Of a stretch of DNA of 64,000 bases, positions 50,165-61,289 are shown piece by piece. Under the pieces are notes generated by a model. It was given only the letters and a program-made list of their open reading frames with translations. It ran no database searches and was not told where the DNA came from. Source of the DNA: Flaccisagitta enflata. Taxonomy: Eukaryota; Chaetognatha; Sagittoidea; Aphragmophora. The translations under genes were made by a program, and so were the position numbers. How positions within the stretch are numbered: position 1 is the stretch's first letter; each line of letters begins with the position of its first letter. The DNA is taken from contig OZ231126.1 in NCBI GenBank assembly GCA_965153355.1, positions 106,144,001-106,208,000 on the forward strand, written 5' to 3'.

Positions 50165-52450
50165 TCAGTCGGTCAACATAGACGACGTACCGGCAGCACC
50201 GGCACCATCCATCCAGTCCGACAGCGAGTTGAGAACGATCGATGGGGCGTCTGCGAAGGATCCGAGGACGATGACGTCGATAGCCAATGCAGCACCAGCT
50301 GGATGCCCGGAGGTTACCCAAGACCATGTCATCGGGTACGACATTGTCGCGGACGATCGCCAGGACGATATGCCAACGCGGACGGTCGAGAGAACAGATC
50401 CGCCGATGCGGCGGTACTTCAGGACAATCCGCCGACGCTGGAGGTACTTCAGGACAATCTCAAGACGCCGGCGACAACGAGCGACGAGCGACAGACGCCG
50501 CCGGAAGTAATTCCATCAGCGCCGGATATGGCGAGATCAGCGGCAGCCAGCGCCGACGAGACAGTCCGCCGCCATCTTACAACACCGTCGCCCAACGAGT
50601 CGATTCCAACGCCAATGATCAACCACCTGGAAGCGTTTAATGAACAGAAAGATAACGCATTGAATGAAATACAGGACATTGGTGACGATTTGGAAGCGGC
50701 TCGCGCGCCAATAACAACCGAGGCGGCGGAAGCGGTAGAGCACCATTTATCAGGTTTGAGCAAGGCAGTTTTGCAGCAAAAGCGTATCGCTCAATTGGAA
50801 AAGAGTTTAGAAGCAGCCGCGAGAGGCGGTAATGACACCATTTTCGCTGAAACAAAGCAAGAATTAGAGACCAGTTTGACTGAATTTGAAACAGCAATGT
50901 CAGGCCCAAAAGACGAATTAGGCCAGATAAAAGAAGCAAAGAAAACAGTCTCTGAAACAGGTTTACATGCCATGAATGTGACGCGTAATTGTAAATACTT
51001 GGCTGAGTCGATGATCAAAATGGAGAGCGAGTTGGTGAATATGATCATCGAGGCCAGCAAATCAATCAAAAACAAACACTCAAAGGTTATTCTGAAACGC
51101 TTATTAAAATATGAACAAATCAGAGAGATGTTGGATATGATAATCTCAACAACACAGATGTTAAATGACTCATTGGCACACGTTAGCACTACGGGTGAGG
51201 ATCTGAGACTCATGCAGGCCACACTGGAAATCAGCGCCCTTGAAAACCATGAAATGAAAGAAAATGAATTCCCTTTGCTGTCAACGGTCAAGTCCGCTGA
51301 AAAGTTAGCCGAGGCGTGTGGCGTCGCTATATTTTGCGTTCAATCTGACGCTACACGCAGATTAGAAAGCGCCATGCAGAGAGCGCTGGACAAAAAGGTA
51401 CTCTATTTGGATTCCCCCTTACACCAAGTTTGGCGCGAGGTTTTTGCGGAGATTCCGTGTGCAACAAGGCAAGATGACCATACACAGAGTGTATTTACAC
51501 AAAACATACCATCAGCACACGATTTACCGAGTCTTGTTGCTTCATTACGTGCATCGAAGATTCAATTTTCAAAACTGAAATTTGCATACATGGCCCAATC
51601 AGGCATGACCGAGATCATGCAAAGGCATAATGACAGCATGAAGGACAGACTCCTTCAAGTTGAGTCACTCATACACGAGCACGCATTCAGAGTGAGAGAG
51701 ATTGATTTATGCAGAGATGTGATTATGTATGCTGAACAAAGTGAGAGAATGGAAAACGAAGCCACGTTGGGTAAAATATATTCTCTGATTGAGAATATTG
51801 AGAATGACATCAAAAGCAAGTGGCATGGAAATCAAAGCCCAGATACGCAAAATGATCATGCTACCAAATGGGCTAAAATGAAACACAAAGATGACATGAA
51901 AACAGATAGAATCATGAAAATCAAAGAATTTATAAACGAACGCAAAGCGTCAAAAACAAGGCAAGATGCTGATCCGCGTCTTAAGAAATACCTAGAAAGT
52001 GAAGTGTGTCAAGTAAGATTGGGTGCTAATGACACGAAACCAAAAATGCCAGTTACACAGAAGCACGCTCAGAAAAACAAAAACAGACGCCATAGAAGCC
52101 CAAATAGGCCATCTGATCAACTTAGGGCTGGCAGCGTCGTCAATTTGCCAGGGCAAAACAGAGGTTTTTCACCAGCCAATCATAGACGCCGCGGAGCGTC
52201 ACTTGACGGCCGGAAGTACTCCGGCCGGCGCCAAATGCCATCAAATCGCGCTCAAAGACGCAACAGAAATATAACACACAACCTGGACCAATTTAACCAG
52301 ACGTGCAGAGAGGCCACGAAAAAGATGAAACAGCAAAGAAAGCAGCAACGAAAACAAGAAAGAAAGAAAGAAAGAGAAAATAACAAAAACAAAGAAAAAA
52401 TAGGCACGGGTGTACAGAAAAGCAATAGTACTGAATCCATTCGCCCCTAG
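50139..52450 (+). CDS. large helical protein with basic C-terminus, frame switch near 50390
   Basis: A first frame from ATG 50139 (DDQSVNIDDVPAAPAPSIQS) is open to 50510. Coding character passes to a second frame, open 50303-52450, beginning reliably around ADAAVLQDNPPTLEVLQDN. The body is long helices (AVLQQKRIAQLEKSLEAA, SLRASKIQFSKLKFAYMAQ) with a conserved-looking QVWREVFAEI motif. The C-terminal 150 residues are Arg/Lys/Asn-rich (RNRNITHNLDQFNQ, KQQRKQQRKQERKKER). A one-nucleotide change near 50390 would join the frames. Part of it resembles the RING-H2 protein at 57930. No known family. Confidence 0.55.
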
Positions 52451-52451
52451 C

Positions 52452-53963
52452 ATGCTTGGAGAAAAAGGCATTGATCCATCAATGAACAAGGCAAAAGTCC
52501 TAGACCAATTAATAGAGATTGCAATGGAAACCGATTCTATGTTCAAAAATGCTTGCAGAACCGATGAGCAAGTGATAAAAGAACAACAAGAAGAAAAAGA
52601 CAGAGCAAAAATAGAAGTCCATCAGCCAAATCTAATGGACAAGATAGCAGATGCCAGCGAAGAAGGCAAATACTTTCACAAAGGCAGCCAAAGCATAGAA
52701 TCAATCACCAGTTATTCATGCTCATGGCTTGAAAAAATTAAAAGGGTTGAACAACTCGAAGAAGATATCGGTTATGCAATCTTAGTGAACTGCGGTCGCC
52801 AAGAATGGACATACTGTCATCAAGCATTTATCAGAATTAATGATACGATTAAAGAATTGGAAAATTGTACTAAATTGGCGAAAGACGCAGCAGCAGAATT
52901 CAGAGCAAACTATGAAGAAAAATGTAATCGCATGCTGCGATCTTGCCAATCAAAATCTAAAGACCACGAGCAAGCTAGAAAATTGATTGAATCTCTCTAC
53001 AAAGAGGACAGAAAAAAAGTGATTGAAGTGGAAGTTGAAGCGGCAAGACAGAAAAGACGCAACAATGAGGTCATTCATGAATTGAGAAGGCGCCACGCAG
53101 TGGGCCAACCACCAGGAATTCCAAATAAGGATGAAACACAGAAACAAAAGAGAAGAATGCAAATCATTCAATATTTGAATGAAAAAGTTATTCAAACGGA
53201 AACATTGATTGAGGTATGCAAGAAAGAAGCGGAAGATAACAGAGAAAAGTTAGAAAAAGGTTTCACAGAGGCTGAAAATGAATACAAAGCCGCTGAAGAA
53301 TTGTTAAGAACAATCAATCCAAGGGATGATGACCCAGAGTGGAGAAGAGACCAGGTCAAAACCCTTAACAAATTAAAAGAACTGCGTGATGAAAATCATG
53401 CTGCGGGCAAAGAATCACTGACCAAAATGGAGTCAACTTTAAGGCAATACAGAGAGTTACATTGCAAATATCAAAGAGAGAATATTCTCGACTCAATTCA
53501 AAGGAAGATTGATGATAAAGATATGCAAATTAAGCAATGCATAGAAACGATCAGAAAAAAGAAGGATGAACGTACAAAAAGTATCAAATTCATAGAAGAG
53601 ACCTCAAAGGGCCTTGAACCAGCAACGATTGCACAAATGAAAAAGAGACAGAAAGATGAATCTGCAGATGCAATCGAGAAAGAGCAAAAATGCATCAAAA
53701 ATCATATAGATGTAAAGAAAAAATTAGAAAATTACAAACGCACAAGAGACCTTGACATGCTTGATCAGGTCATCAAGAGCAGTGACCGTGAATTGAGAAT
53801 TATGGACAAAAAGGTAGAAGAAGCGAAAAAGGCAGAAGAAGAAGCAAAGGAACAAAATCTGCCCCGAGAAGAGATAGTGAAAAGAATGAGAATTCACGTC
53901 CAGGCCCTTAATGAGTCTCTTCAGCACGCTCACACAAAACAAAATTACCGTGAGATTAAGTAA
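52452..53963 (+). CDS. coiled-coil protein, starts 1 nt after the previous stop
   Basis: ATG 52452 follows TAG 52448-52450 with one base between. About 503 residues, mostly charged coiled coil (EKVIQTETLIEVCKKEAED, RTKSIKFIEETSKGLEPA). The TAA at 53961-53963 is in the same frame as the next open segment, which continues the coil, so this stop may be a nonsense mutation. Either this is a densely packed viral-style gene row or a single decayed gene. Confidence 0.5.
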   Translation: MLGEKGIDPSMNKAKVLDQLIEIAMETDSMFKNACRTDEQVIKEQQEEKDRAKIEVHQPNLMDKIADASEEGKYFHKGSQSIESITSYSCSWLEKIKRVEQLEEDIGYAILVNCGRQEWTYCHQAFIRINDTIKELENCTKLAKDAAAEFRANYEEKCNRMLRSCQSKSKDHEQARKLIESLYKEDRKKVIEVEVEAARQKRRNNEVIHELRRRHAVGQPPGIPNKDETQKQKRRMQIIQYLNEKVIQTETLIEVCKKEAEDNREKLEKGFTEAENEYKAAEELLRTINPRDDDPEWRRDQVKTLNKLKELRDENHAAGKESLTKMESTLRQYRELHCKYQRENILDSIQRKIDDKDMQIKQCIETIRKKKDERTKSIKFIEETSKGLEPATIAQMKKRQKDESADAIEKEQKCIKNHIDVKKKLENYKRTRDLDMLDQVIKSSDRELRIMDKKVEEAKKAEEEAKEQNLPREEIVKRMRIHVQALNESLQHAHTKQNYREIK

Positions 53964-54421
53964 GAGCAAATTAAGCTCATGAACACTGAAATGGATAACA
54001 ATACCAAAAGTGAGCATCAAAAATTACTAGACGAAAGAGAAGAAGTCCATAAAAACCGTCTAGAAATCATCAGTACTTTCACTCCTCAGCATCAGATAAC
54101 GAGAGTGAGAAAGGTGCAACTGGACACACCAATGATGATGCGACAGCAAATCAATTGCAAAAGTACATAGACCAAACTTTCTGTCGTCCAAATTCAAAAT
54201 CAGACAAAAAAGCAATTGAAAAATTTAGAGTCAAGAAACCAGATAAAGATATCGGCCGGAAACATAAACCAGGTGAAAAGCTAACTGATGGCACCTGGGA
54301 AAATATAAATGGCGAATGGAGGAAGGCCGATGCTAGTAAAAAGCTGAAAATAGGCTCTCGTTCATATGACACTGTGCAAGATTGCGTGAAATTTGGCAAT
54401 CACCAAGGTCAAAAAATTTAG
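53964..54421 (+). CDS. continuation of the coiled-coil ORF with a distinct C-terminal domain, frameshifted
   Basis: The frame of the previous ORF continues past its TAA (EQIKLMNTEMDNNTKSEHQK). Near 54040-54080 coding passes to another frame: acidic SSASDNESEKGATGHTNDD, then a compact C-terminal segment with KHKPGEKLTDGTWENINGEW and SRSYDTVQDCVKFGN, stop 54421. The last 60 residues look globular and are not recognised. Confidence 0.4.
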
Positions 54422-55160
54422 TTATCATAAAATAATTTTTTCTTCAATTTTTGTTTAATATATTACTTTGTGATAACAAAACAAAAAAAATCAATGCAAA
54501 ATCTGTTTTAGTTAGCTAAATATTAATTATTTTATTAAATATGATTTATTCTGTTTCTTAATTTTTTTTTTGAAGTTTTTGGCATCAGGAAATGTTTTAA
54601 AATACCCTTGATATATTTTTGATAAGTAAAAAACATATAATAAAACATTTTTATATAATTTTTTACTGTCATATACAATTTTATGCAAAATAAGTACAGA
54701 AAACTAACATTTTTGGCTTATTTTGCATCTTGTCATAAAACAGTTTCTTTTCTATGAGATATTGTCCTGCAATTAAACATTCAGTAATTGTCAATACATT
54801 CACGTAATCATGATTGTTATCATACAGCTGTTCATTAATTCATTCATTCAATCATTCATTCATTCAATCATTCATTCAATCAATCATTTATTCATTCAAT
54901 CATTCCCAATTGTTAACATGACGTGGTAGTTGTTACTGATGTTGTTGCTGTTGTTGTTGTTGTTGTTTTTGTTGCTGTTGTTGTCCTCATCTCTGCCATC
55001 ATTGTTTTTGTTGTTGTTATTGTTGTTGTTGTTTTTGTTGTTGTTATTACCATTGGTACTATTAATTGGAACTTTGCTATTTGACCCCAGTTATAATCAC
55101 TACACCACCTAATATTGTTATATCAGATGTTGTTGTTGTTGTTGTTGTTGCTGTTGTTAC

Positions 55161-55195
<35 letters not shown>

Positions 55196-55294
55196 GAAAC
55201 AAAGCCTCCAATCATAACATTTCCGCCTTCTAAGCTGTATTCCAAGTCACCAGACCCAAGTTTCGTGTTTTAACCCTTTGAATTCCAAACTCCA
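54422..55294. repeat. AT-rich DNA and (TTG)n arrays
   Basis: CATT(CATT)n units at about 54840-54905, then TTG/TGT arrays at about 54930-55050 and 55128-55197. No gene. Confidence 0.8.
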
Positions 55295-55388
55295 GTTTAG
55301 CCTGGCCATGTAAAAGTGCAAAAGCGCAAATTCCCGCCCCTGCCCACCCGTCCGCAACTTGTTTTGGCCGTGAAACCGGCCTTGTTTT
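55295..55388 (+). mobile_element. Helentron-like copy L, 3' end only
   Basis: GCGCAAATTCCCGCCCCTGCC, ACCCGTCCGCAACTTG, TTTTGGCCGTGAAACCGGCC, TTGTTTT. The hairpin GGCCGTGAAACCGGCC has a 5-bp stem. No matching 5' end was found upstream. Confidence 0.65.
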
Positions 55389-55564
55389 AATACTTACTAC
55401 GTACTTCTGTCTCCCTGCCCCCTTCTTTCTTTCTTTTGTACTAGTCTTAAGTCATTGTCATCTATCTTTTATGGGTTTTATGCGTTTGGTTCCAATGATC
55501 CCTCGCCAATTGGTCTTGATAATCCAAACAGCAACATATCAATTTTTTTCATAGTCTGGGAGCT

Positions 55565-55960
55565 TTAGGAAGTGTAGGAGTCGTGAAAAGGGGTTGCAAT
55601 CTCTTGCAACTTGCGATCACGGAATTAAGGAGCGCCAGTTTGAAGGAGCGCCATATGAATCACCATTCTAGCAACCAATAGGATGCAAGGAAAGCATTAT
55701 AATGGACTTTGTTGTTATAAGATTCTTTGACCTCTTTCATTGCATTCTATTGCAGCAATCCCCCCTCTTTATAAGCACAGCTCTGGCAGATGGTTCTCAG
55801 ACTTGATTATCATAAATCTGTGACTTTCTCTCTCTCTAAGCCTTAGGCTTACTCTCGAGGTTAGATTCATACCTAAGTTACCATATCAGGGACGGTTTGA
55901 GCAAGGCCATACTTATATGCCCTCTCGTTCCGTCCTTGACTTGGTGGCAGCGGGTTTGTA
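55565..55960 (+). other. possible solo LTR plus primer-binding-like site
   Basis: A CTTTATAAGCACAG TATA region (about 55769), a CT tract, the palindrome AAGCCTTAGGCTT (55838-55850), and then GACTTGGTGGCAGCGGG (55939-55955), whose TGGTGGCAGCGGG has the form of a tRNA primer-binding site. A paired LTR and gag/pol were not found within the window. Confidence 0.25.
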
Positions 55961-56537
55961 ATTCTTACCTACTTACTCTGACCACTCGCGTTACCATCAA
56001 ACTAATTGTACTTGCAATGAAAATATGTTCTTTTGATCATATAGAAATTTGATTCATCGTGACATATTACAAAAAGTATAACATGAAATAAACCTGATAT
56101 CACAATGATCGGCGCGTTTTTATTTCTAGTGTTATTGGCGATTTTCTACGCTTCACTATCTGTGTTGGTAGCGATTTATTTCCCCTATTTTCTTCTCGTC
56201 CGTCATGGGAAATAGGTAAGTCGGTCCGTCGCAGTTGCGGAAGCAAGCGAACCGGATTAGAGTTGACCTTTGGAATCGACGATTTTCATCCAATTTTCGG
56301 CGACGGGAAGTCTGGTGGAGGGGGGATAAAATCAAAACAGAGAACGGAAGTTTAGATTCAATGGTCTAATTGCTCGAGAAACAAAGCAATTAAGGTGTGT
56401 TTAGAGAGAAACAGAGAATATAGAAAATAAATCTTGGCAGTTTCACTTTCTCCGGTTTTCCGCTGCGATTCTCATCCTTCTCATTTTATCGATTTCCTTT
56501 TTCTTCTCCTTTTACCACCTCGCAATATATTTTCAGT

Positions 56538-56756
56538 ATGCCTGCGATATTAAGCAAGTTTGAAAAATTTACCATACTAGAAAATTTTAGTTGGCGCCAA
56601 TCTGCGCATAGCGTAGTATATGAATTAGGGAAGATCACCCTTAGCCAAACAAACAAGGAATTCAGTTTGTTTGCTAAAGGTGAACATCCTATGTCGCCCT
56701 ACTACAAGGATCCGTCTGACGGCAAGTGCTGGTTGGAAAACGTCAAATGTGTTTGA
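56538..56756 (+). CDS. small hypothetical ORF
   Basis: 72 codons from an ATG one base after the acceptor-like TATTTTCAG (56535). Composition is ordinary (KFTILENFSWRQSAHSVVYE). It might be one exon of a larger gene. No family. Confidence 0.3.
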   Translation: MPAILSKFEKFTILENFSWRQSAHSVVYELGKITLSQTNKEFSLFAKGEHPMSPYYKDPSDGKCWLENVKCV

Positions 56757-57176
56757 GAAATACATGTGTTAAAACCTACACTGTGTGATGCTGTTAGACG
56801 GATCATGTGGGGTGATATTTGATGCGAGACAGGTAATGAGATAAAGGAGTAAGAATGAATTTAAGAATATTTTTCAAGAATGATTTTAAGGAAATTCAAC
56901 TTTTTCTATTATCAACACATGACACTGTGTAATTTAAATAGATCTTCTTTCAGCATTCTTTTTTTTCTTCTTAAACACGAATCTTATTCGTCATCATCGC
57001 CTAAAATCAATTTTATTCATCGGAATTGGATTTAATCATCGCCCTTCTGTCACGATTGGATTTAGTCATCACCCTCCCATACATTTGGATTTAGTCATCA
57101 CCTCGCCGGCGAAATGGATTTAATCATCACCTACCCTTCAATTTGGATTTGATCATCGCCTCCGCGTTAATCGGAT
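56757..57176. other. short interspersed repeat of GGATTTAATCATCRC units
   Basis: Five or so spaced copies of a GGATTT(A/G)(A/G)TCATC(A/G)C motif between 57020 and 57175, running up to the Helentron-like insertion. No gene. Confidence 0.55.
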
Positions 57177-57556
57177 TTTTAGTCGCGTGCACGCGACTCT
57201 ACAACCCGCTTTGTCCATCCGTCCGTCTGTCGGTCCGTCCGTCGGTCCGTCCGTCCGTCACACTTTACTTTTTTGTACTATAACATCAACTCTCAGGTCA
57301 TTTTAAGTTGTTTTAAGTCATTTATAGTTATTCTAAGTCATTTTGAGTCATTTTGAGTCATTCTAAGTCATTTTAAGTCATTTTAAGTCAATTTAAGTTA
57401 TATTAAGTCATTTTTGGTCATTAGGGTTTTTAGTCATTTTATGTCAATTTTGGTCATTTTAGGTCATTCTAAGTCATTGAAAGTCATTCTAAGTCATTCC
57501 AAGTCATTCTTTGTCTTTAAGTCTCGCACGCGACTTATAGGTGTTGGCCTTGTTTT
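57177..57556 (+). mobile_element. Helentron-like copy M, compact and intact
   Basis: TTTTAGTCGCGTGCACGCGACT, CTACAACCCGCTTTGTCC, GTCCGTCGG run, CACACTTTACTTTTTTG, about 210 bp of AAGTCATTTT units, CTCGCACGCGACTTATAGG, GTTGGCCTTGTTTT. The perfect 18-bp 5' palindrome and matching 3' arm make this the best type copy of the family. Confidence 0.8.
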
Positions 57557-57929
57557 TTATAATTGTTACAATCCTCATGGAATTAGAAGCAGAGAAAATT
57601 TTTTTTTAGACTCATGGATTTTCATCGCGTTGACAATCATGATTTTGTTCTCTTTTCACTATGATTTTTTTTTTAATTTCCTTGTGACAAAGATTTTTTT
57701 TTCCCATCTGTTCTAATTTGATTTATTACTATTGACCTCTCGCGTATGATTCACTGCCTGAGTTGTGATACCATGTTCTTAAATCCTTTTGAATTTAGGT
57801 TTGGTAAAATTCTCAGTAAAGACATCCAGTTAAATTGACTCTATCATTTTAGAACCCAATTTCGCTTCAATCCATTGTAACTTTGCTATTGTCTAAATAT
57901 CATTCTGATATCGCAATTTATCATTCGAC

Positions 57930-60900
57930 ATGGAAATTTACGAAGCACAAGCGAGAGCGCAATGTGACGTGTGTAAAGGGGCCTCTTACCTCAACTCCAG
58001 TTGGTGTGTGATCGCCTGCGGGCATCTATTCCATAAAGAATGTGTGTCCCAAGGTTTGGAGGCTGGGGTGGATGTTTGTGTCACTTGTGGTGAATCGGTT
58101 GGTCGTTTGATCAAGTTCAAGGGCTGCATCGTCGACCTGATAAACGACGAGGGGGAAAACAGATATGGGTTTGAATTTGTCAAAAGGAAAGAGCGTCTGA
58201 TGGACGGGGAAAAGGGTGCAGTTGAGTTGGCTTCTGAGATTAAGGAATGCCTATTCCAGGTAAATCTGATCAAAGAGGACCAGGAGAAATTGCAAACTCA
58301 CCTTGCTCGTCTTGCAGAGGCAGACGCGGAGTCCAACGTCATCAGCGTTTCCGCGCTCGGCGCTGTTAGTCGATTCAACCCGGTGGAGGAGATTAAGAAG
58401 GGCTTGGCGAGTCAGCAACTAGCATTGTTAATGTTGGTGAGCTGCCAGGAATCTTCACAGGTTGTCCTTACAAAGGTCTTGCAGATCCAGGAAAACATCT
58501 ACAACTTTGTAGGTCAAAACTTGTCGTTGGAGGAAGGTGATCAAATCATCACAGCGACGAAACCTATTGTTGGTGAGCTGATTGGGTCCAATGAGAGAAT
58601 CTTGGCTAAGGGCTCGAAGATCATTTGCGAGGTCCAAAATTCAAACACCGTCATCGCCAGGCTTGCCGCGACTTTGGAAGTGGAGTTGACAGATGAGCAG
58701 AGGCGCAGAAATTCATCATCGGCCATCGACTCGCCTAGACCGCTTGTCTGCGTTGATGATGCCATTTCCATGGTGCGAAAATTGGGCGCTTCTTTCTCAT
58801 TTTTCAAATCTTCTTCAGCAAGCAAAGCGGAGGCTTTGGTGAGACGGTTGATCAAGGAGGAAGAGATCACCGCCTACAGCCCTATTGATGAAGTCATTAG
58901 GGCTGGAGGAAGGGTGGCTTCTTTGAATCAAATTCCGGTTTCTTCGCATTTGATCAGGGAATTTAGGGACATTGATGATGTTTTGATGGGGGTCGATGAC
59001 CTCTCAAACGAAGTTAGGGTGTTGAAGGAATGTTTGAGGGTCCTTGCATTTTGGTTGGAATCTGAGACTTCGGCAAGAAAGGCTTATCAGGACAGGTTGT
59101 CTGAATTGCGTTTTTGGTACGAGGATGAGTTTCAGCCAGGATGGAGGGAGATTCTTCTTTGCATGGAGATTTCGCACGCGGATTCCAGTACCGATTCCAA
59201 GAAGACCGAGAAAATGATCGATGACATGTTGTCGGCTTTATCGGGACTTCCGTCGTTAATCGTGTCTTTTGAACGCAAGCAATTGTCGTTGAAGCCGTCA
59301 GTGTTGGCCGACGCTGAATCTAAATTGGTTATTTCCGAGACCAAAAACGACCTTTTTGTTTCAGTTTTTGACAGGGTTATCAAAATTTTGGCGCCTCCCG
59401 GGGCTTGCGCTGTAATGTCGTCAATGGTGGAGATCGAAGCTGACGTGGAGAAAATTCTCCCAAGGCCGCAAGCGGTGGTCGTCCCAACGCAAAGAGATGA
59501 TCAGCGGCGTCGTGACGGTCCCGACACTCGGCAAAATTCACGCCGAGTTGTTCATCATCAGACGACAAGCAACAACGTTCATCAAAGCCGAGGAAGAGGC
59601 CGTGGCGGTACCCGCGGTGGAAGCCGTGGCTGCGGCGGTCAGAGTCGTGGCGGCGGCTCTTCGACGCTTCCCGTCAACTCAAGCTCCAATTGTGGCGGCC
59701 GCGGCGGGTCAGGTAGAGGAAGGGTTGATCACGGTCCGGTGGTGAAGCCGAAGAGTAGGAGTCCGATACGCCGGAACAACTTTCATCGTCGAGGCGAGGC
59801 CGATGGCTTGCGAAAGAAGATTAACTTTGATCATACGAGAAGAAACAGAAGTTTCCACTCCAACGCAGGAGTGAATGTGGTTGAAGAAGAATCATCGTCG
59901 CCTCCAATGAATCGCTCTGACAGAGTGGTCGCAACCACCGACGTTTTTACCGGCATTGAAATTCCAAAAGTTTTTTCAAACGAGGAACTGCTTCTTGCCA
60001 GGCGCCAATTCTTTGATGACGTCAGCGCGGATGCTTCACGCGCTCGTCGTCTCGTCGACGTCCTCGGAATAGACTTCGATGATCAGCGTCCATTCGACAA
60101 CATGGTGGAAATAGGTGACAGATCTCGTCCAAAGTGGCGCGTCGTTGTGGATAACGTTCGTCGGAAATTCACCGATGAATCGGCGGGCATTTCGGATTAT
60201 ACGATAATCCCCGCCGACATGCGCCGATTTGAAGAGGAGATTCAACGTTGGCGCAAGTGGACAGATTCTCCAGGCTTTCGTCGAAAGATGAACATCCTGA
60301 AGAAGGAGGAGGAGAAAGTCCACCTCAGAAAGGAGGAGGAGGAGTCCCAGCGTCGTGAAACAGCTTCCAAAACGATTGATGCCGTATTGAAGAAGACGCA
60401 TGATGCACCGTCTCATCCGATTCCGGCTGAAGATGGAAGCGGGGGCGATGCTGTTGACGAGGACGTGGGCGCCACTCCCCTGGAGGCTTCTTTTGAGATG
60501 GTCGACGGCAATTTGAGTCAAGATTCTGCCGCATCCGAGGATGATGACGAGAGGTTGGAGAATACGTCGACGACTCCGGCTGGTGATGTCGACAAAGCGT
60601 TGCCCAAATCCAAAGCAGTCGAGGACGACGTTGAGGAACAGATGTCCGTGGAAGTCCATGGTGGGGATTCTGAGGATGACGATTCCATTCCAAGTCTTAT
60701 TTCGACTTCTTCGAGCACTCCGACCAGAATTTTCATTTTAAATGGTTTGGCCGCAAGGAGGATTTTGCGTAGAGAGGATGATGCTGTCGAGGCTGGTTTG
60801 GGCGCAGATTGGCCGCCGGCGTCGGCGACCCCATCGTTCAACAGACGGATGCAGGCTTTGGGCATCGACCATCCAAATCCAATTGTCCAGATTCCTTTAC

Positions 60901-61250
60901 TTCGTGACCTCGCCGATCAAGTTGGAGAAATGGCCTTGCACGTCGGCGGAATTTGTCATCCATCGGAGACGTACCACGGCGCGGCTGCAAGAATGGGGGT
61001 TAAGGGCCTGGATGAGTACAGGAGAAGTTTTGAAAAGAAAGCTTTAAGCAAGGTCATGGAATTGTCACAGCTTGATCCAATCAAAGTATTGGTAAGTGGG
61101 CAGAGCAGAGGACCGAATTCATCCTCAAAAAGATCAAAAGAAAGGAAAGAGCGGATTCCACGGAGGAAGAAAAATGCGAGATTTACTTCTCAGAGTTGGA
61201 TGATTCCTCCGATGACTGAATTTTCAAGGAACATCTTTGAACTTTCCTAA
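57930..61250 (+). CDS. large RING-H2 protein with coiled coil and RGG box
   Basis: An uninterrupted 1,106-codon frame from ATG 57930. Residues 12-53 form a C3H2C3 RING-H2: C12-C15, C30, H32, H35, C38, C50-C53, so E3 ubiquitin ligase activity is likely. Residues about 80-530 are helical, including QPGWREILLCMEI and GLPSLIVSFERKQ, which echo QVWREVFAEI and DLPSLVASLRASK of the 50-52 kb ORF. Residues about 545-605 are an RGG-type Arg/Gly region (RGRGRGGTRGG) suggesting RNA binding. Acidic and charged segments follow (830-930). A final globular part (about 935-1060) starts LNGLAARRILRREDD. An intronless frame this long among spliced neighbours could be viral in origin or a retrogene. No specific family recognised. 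Confidence 0.8.
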   Translation: MEIYEAQARAQCDVCKGASYLNSSWCVIACGHLFHKECVSQGLEAGVDVCVTCGESVGRLIKFKGCIVDLINDEGENRYGFEFVKRKERLMDGEKGAVELASEIKECLFQVNLIKEDQEKLQTHLARLAEADAESNVISVSALGAVSRFNPVEEIKKGLASQQLALLMLVSCQESSQVVLTKVLQIQENIYNFVGQNLSLEEGDQIITATKPIVGELIGSNERILAKGSKIICEVQNSNTVIARLAATLEVELTDEQRRRNSSSAIDSPRPLVCVDDAISMVRKLGASFSFFKSSSASKAEALVRRLIKEEEITAYSPIDEVIRAGGRVASLNQIPVSSHLIREFRDIDDVLMGVDDLSNEVRVLKECLRVLAFWLESETSARKAYQDRLSELRFWYEDEFQPGWREILLCMEISHADSSTDSKKTEKMIDDMLSALSGLPSLIVSFERKQLSLKPSVLADAESKLVISETKNDLFVSVFDRVIKILAPPGACAVMSSMVEIEADVEKILPRPQAVVVPTQRDDQRRRDGPDTRQNSRRVVHHQTTSNNVHQSRGRGRGGTRGGSRGCGGQSRGGGSSTLPVNSSSNCGGRGGSGRGRVDHGPVVKPKSRSPIRRNNFHRRGEADGLRKKINFDHTRRNRSFHSNAGVNVVEEESSSPPMNRSDRVVATTDVFTGIEIPKVFSNEELLLARRQFFDDVSADASRARRLVDVLGIDFDDQRPFDNMVEIGDRSRPKWRVVVDNVRRKFTDESAGISDYTIIPADMRRFEEEIQRWRKWTDSPGFRRKMNILKKEEEKVHLRKEEEESQRRETASKTIDAVLKKTHDAPSHPIPAEDGSGGDAVDEDVGATPLEASFEMVDGNLSQDSAASEDDDERLENTSTTPAGDVDKALPKSKAVEDDVEEQMSVEVHGGDSEDDDSIPSLISTSSSTPTRIFILNGLAARRILRREDDAVEAGLGADWPPASATPSFNRRMQALGIDHPNPIVQIPLLRDLADQVGEMALHVGGICHPSETYHGAAARMGVKGLDEYRRSFEKKALSKVMELSQLDPIKVLVSGQSRGPNSSSKRSKERKERIPRRKKNARFTSQSWMIPPMTEFSRNIFELS

Positions 61251-61283
61251 GTGGATGCATTATGGACTCGATGATGTTGATTA

Positions 61284-61289
61284 AATAAA
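61284..61289 (+). terminator. polyadenylation signal
   Basis: AATAAA 34 nt after the stop of the RING-H2 gene. Confidence 0.5.
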
